Source of the DNA: Candidatus Omnitrophota bacterium
GTDB taxonomy: Bacteria > Omnitrophota > Gorgyraeia > Gygaellales > Profunditerraquicolaceae
Reading direction: 5' to 3'
DNA length: 6,077 nucleotides
NCBI GenBank assembly: GCA_020063525.1
Contig: JAGUUJ010000089.1
Span: forward strand, 1-6,077
The notes below the pieces were generated by a model. The model did not search any database. It had not been told where the DNA came from and saw only the letters and a list, made by a program, of their open reading frames with translations. Shown piece by piece: positions 4,553 through 6,077 of the stretch. A program made the position numbers and the translations under genes. Within the stretch, counting starts at the first letter, position 1. Each line of letters begins with the position of its first letter.

Positions 4553-5758
4553 ATGAAATACATAGTCTTAGTAGGCGATGGGATGGCGGATTTTCCGATT
4601 AAAGAATTGGATAATCGCACGCCGTTAGAGGTAGCGCGCACGCCAAATATGGATTTTATCGCCAGGCACGGCAGGCTCGGCCGTATTAAAACTATACCTA
4701 AAAAAATGGCGCCTGCTTCGGATGTAGCTAATATTTCCATTTTAGGTTATGACCCGGCAAGATATTATACGGGCAGGGGCCCGTTGGAAGCGGCAAATCT
4801 GGGAGTAGAGTTAGAAGACGAAGATGTTGCTTTTCGCTGTAACCTGGTGACGGCAACGGCTGATACGCTTGTGGATTATAGCGCCGGGCATATAAGTTCC
4901 AAGGAATCCGCGATATTGATAAAATTTATCGACCAGAACTTAGGTTCCGCTCGAATCAAATTTTATCCGGGAGTAAGCTACAGGCATCTTATGCTTATCA
5001 AGAATGCTACAGAAGAACGCCTGCAGGATTTAGATTGTAAGCCGCCTCACGATATCAGCGGACAGAGTATTTCCAATAATCTCCCCAAAGGAGAAGGAGC
5101 GGATATTTTGATAAAACTGATGCAGGATTCGCGTAAGATTCTGGAGAACCATGAGATAAATCTCGTAAGAATTGATTTAAAAGAAAATCCTGCTAATATG
5201 CTCTGGTTATGGGGCCAGGGCAGGAAGCTAAGTATGCCCAGATTCCAGGAAAAATACGGCCTAACAGGCTCTGTTATATCAGCAGTGGATTTAATAAAAG
5301 GGCTGGGCAAAATTTTGGGATTAGATGTAATAAAAGTTGCCGGCGCAACCGGCTATTACGATACCGATTATGAAGGTAAGGCGAAGGCAGCATTGAAATC
5401 TTTAGAAAAAAAGGATTTTGTTTTTTTGCACGTTGAGGCGCCTGACGAAGCCGGCCACAACGGCGATTTAAGAGAAAAGATTACGGCGATAGAAAGATTT
5501 GACCAGTTAGTAGTGGGCACAATATTAAAAGCGTTTAAGCGCAGGAAAAACTTCCGCATTTTGGTTTTACCTGACCACGCTACACCTATTTTAGTCAGAA
5601 CGCACACCGCTGATATTGTACCCTTTGGCATATTCGGTAAGGGCGTTATGGGAAGAGGTTTCCTAAATTACAGCGAGAAGGAAGCGGAAAAATCCGACCT
5701 TTATTTTGAAAAAGGTTATGAGCTGATGGAATATTTTATCCGGATTGCCGAGGAGTAA
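4553..5758 (+). CDS. apgM: ApgM-family phosphoglycerate mutase-like protein, proposed homoserine kinase
   Basis: A 401-residue alkaline-phosphatase-superfamily protein of the archaeal-type cofactor-independent phosphoglycerate mutase family (COG3635), full length. Metal and catalytic positions are visible: D9 in LVGDGM, S56 in APASDVANISILGYD, H166/D167 in PPHDISGQ, EAPDEAGHNGD at 295-305 (D298, H302), LPDHATP at 339-345 (D341, H342) and H351 in RTHTAD. Family members beside hom, thrC and lysC in genomes without GHMP-type thrB have been proposed, and in a Bacteroides relative shown genetically, to act as homoserine kinase. Sitting between thrC and lysC with no thrB in view, that is the likelier job here, supplying O-phosphohomoserine; glycolytic 3PG/2PG mutase is the alternative. 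The start gives the family's MKYIVLVGDGM. No Shine-Dalgarno precedes it, only a heptad array. Confidence 0.93.
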   Translation: MKYIVLVGDGMADFPIKELDNRTPLEVARTPNMDFIARHGRLGRIKTIPKKMAPASDVANISILGYDPARYYTGRGPLEAANLGVELEDEDVAFRCNLVTATADTLVDYSAGHISSKESAILIKFIDQNLGSARIKFYPGVSYRHLMLIKNATEERLQDLDCKPPHDISGQSISNNLPKGEGADILIKLMQDSRKILENHEINLVRIDLKENPANMLWLWGQGRKLSMPRFQEKYGLTGSVISAVDLIKGLGKILGLDVIKVAGATGYYDTDYEGKAKAALKSLEKKDFVFLHVEAPDEAGHNGDLREKITAIERFDQLVVGTILKAFKRRKNFRILVLPDHATPILVRTHTADIVPFGIFGKGVMGRGFLNYSEKEAEKSDLYFEKGYELMEYFIRIAEE

Positions 5759-5790
5759 ATTCCATTAGAAAGCTTGGGGGCTCATTAAAC

Positions 5791-6077
5791 ATGCATAAAG
5801 GCTTAATTGTGCAAAAATTCGGCGGTTCCTCTGTATCTAATGTCGAGCGTATCCAGAATGTTGCTCGTCGGGTGGTAAGTTACAGAAAAAAGGGTTATGA
5901 TTTGGTGGTAGTGGTTTCTGCATTAGGAGATACTACAGATGAGCTGATTGAGTTGGCAAATAAAATTAATCCTGACCCCTCAGAACGCGAAATGGATATG
6001 CTTTTGTCTACGGGAGAGCAGATTTCAGTAGCATTACTGGCTATGGCGATACAAAAGAAAGGGTTTGAGGCCATTTC
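5791..6077 (+). CDS. lysC: Aspartate kinase, N-terminal part (runs off the window)
   Basis: The first 95 codons of a gene truncated by the window end. The translation opens MHKGLIVQKFGGSSV, with the aspartokinase nucleotide-binding KFGGSS at residues 9-14. VVSALGDTTDEL corresponds to the usual SAMGxTTDxL segment, and LLSTGEQIS is the substrate-binding signature. It phosphorylates aspartate, the first step for lysine, methionine and threonine. ACT regulatory domains would lie beyond the window, so feedback type cannot be judged. The ATG at 5791 is 32 bases after the apgM stop; a poor GGGGG (5776-5780) ten bases upstream is the only candidate ribosome binding site. Same strand and close spacing suggest one operon with hom, thrC and apgM. 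Confidence 0.95.
   Translation, partial: MHKGLIVQKFGGSSVSNVERIQNVARRVVSYRKKGYDLVVVVSALGDTTDELIELANKINPDPSEREMDMLLSTGEQISVALLAMAIQKKGFEAI

Noticed and set aside
5368..5631. Minus-strand open frames opposite hom, coaB-like and apgM-like genes
   Set aside because: They are antisense shadows of well-supported genes, with no family resemblance or ribosome binding sites.

Overview
The window looks like a chromosomal segment of an uncultured, moderately AT-rich Gram-negative-type bacterium. The gene order hom, thrC, stand-alone coaB-like, apgM-like, lysC, with short palindromic and heptanucleotide repeats between and inside genes, suggests Candidatus Omnitrophota (former OP3) or a neighbouring lineage. 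This is inference from gene content and repeat style; no marker gene in the window fixes the taxonomy. All genes lie on the + strand.

Bases 1-575 hold no credible gene. They contain a run of eight inverted repeats (a GC-rich possible terminator first, then stems of 7 to 13 bp) and a weak sigma70-like promoter just before the first gene. Bases 576-1312 encode two small PilZ-domain proteins, predicted cyclic-di-GMP effectors, coupled by a 4-base ATGA overlap.

Bases 1313-5758 carry homoserine dehydrogenase, threonine synthase, a CoaB-domain protein and an ApgM-family phosphoglycerate-mutase-like enzyme. Aspartate kinase starts at 5791 and runs off the window. Together they cover most of the route aspartate -> aspartyl phosphate -> (semialdehyde; asd not seen) -> homoserine -> O-phosphohomoserine -> threonine. 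No GHMP-type thrB is present; the ApgM-like protein is the likely homoserine kinase. The CoaB-like protein belongs to coenzyme A synthesis by family, but its place here is unexplained.

The most unusual content is structural. (1) thrC contains an in-frame array of exactly nine 7-bp units (63 bp, 21 codons) that adds a 21-residue insert just before the conserved C-terminal LTGHGLKDPD segment. (2) The coaB-apgM gap is six 7-bp units of a different but related sequence, filling the space exactly. (3) The thrC-coaB gap is a palindrome built from a related GGTTA core. (4) A perfect 14-bp inverted repeat sequesters the ribosome binding site and GTG start of hom. It lies within a 24-codon leader ORF whose stop overlaps the hom start, and a second, competing pairing is possible. 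Genes that follow the repeats in (2) and (3) lack a recognisable Shine-Dalgarno sequence.
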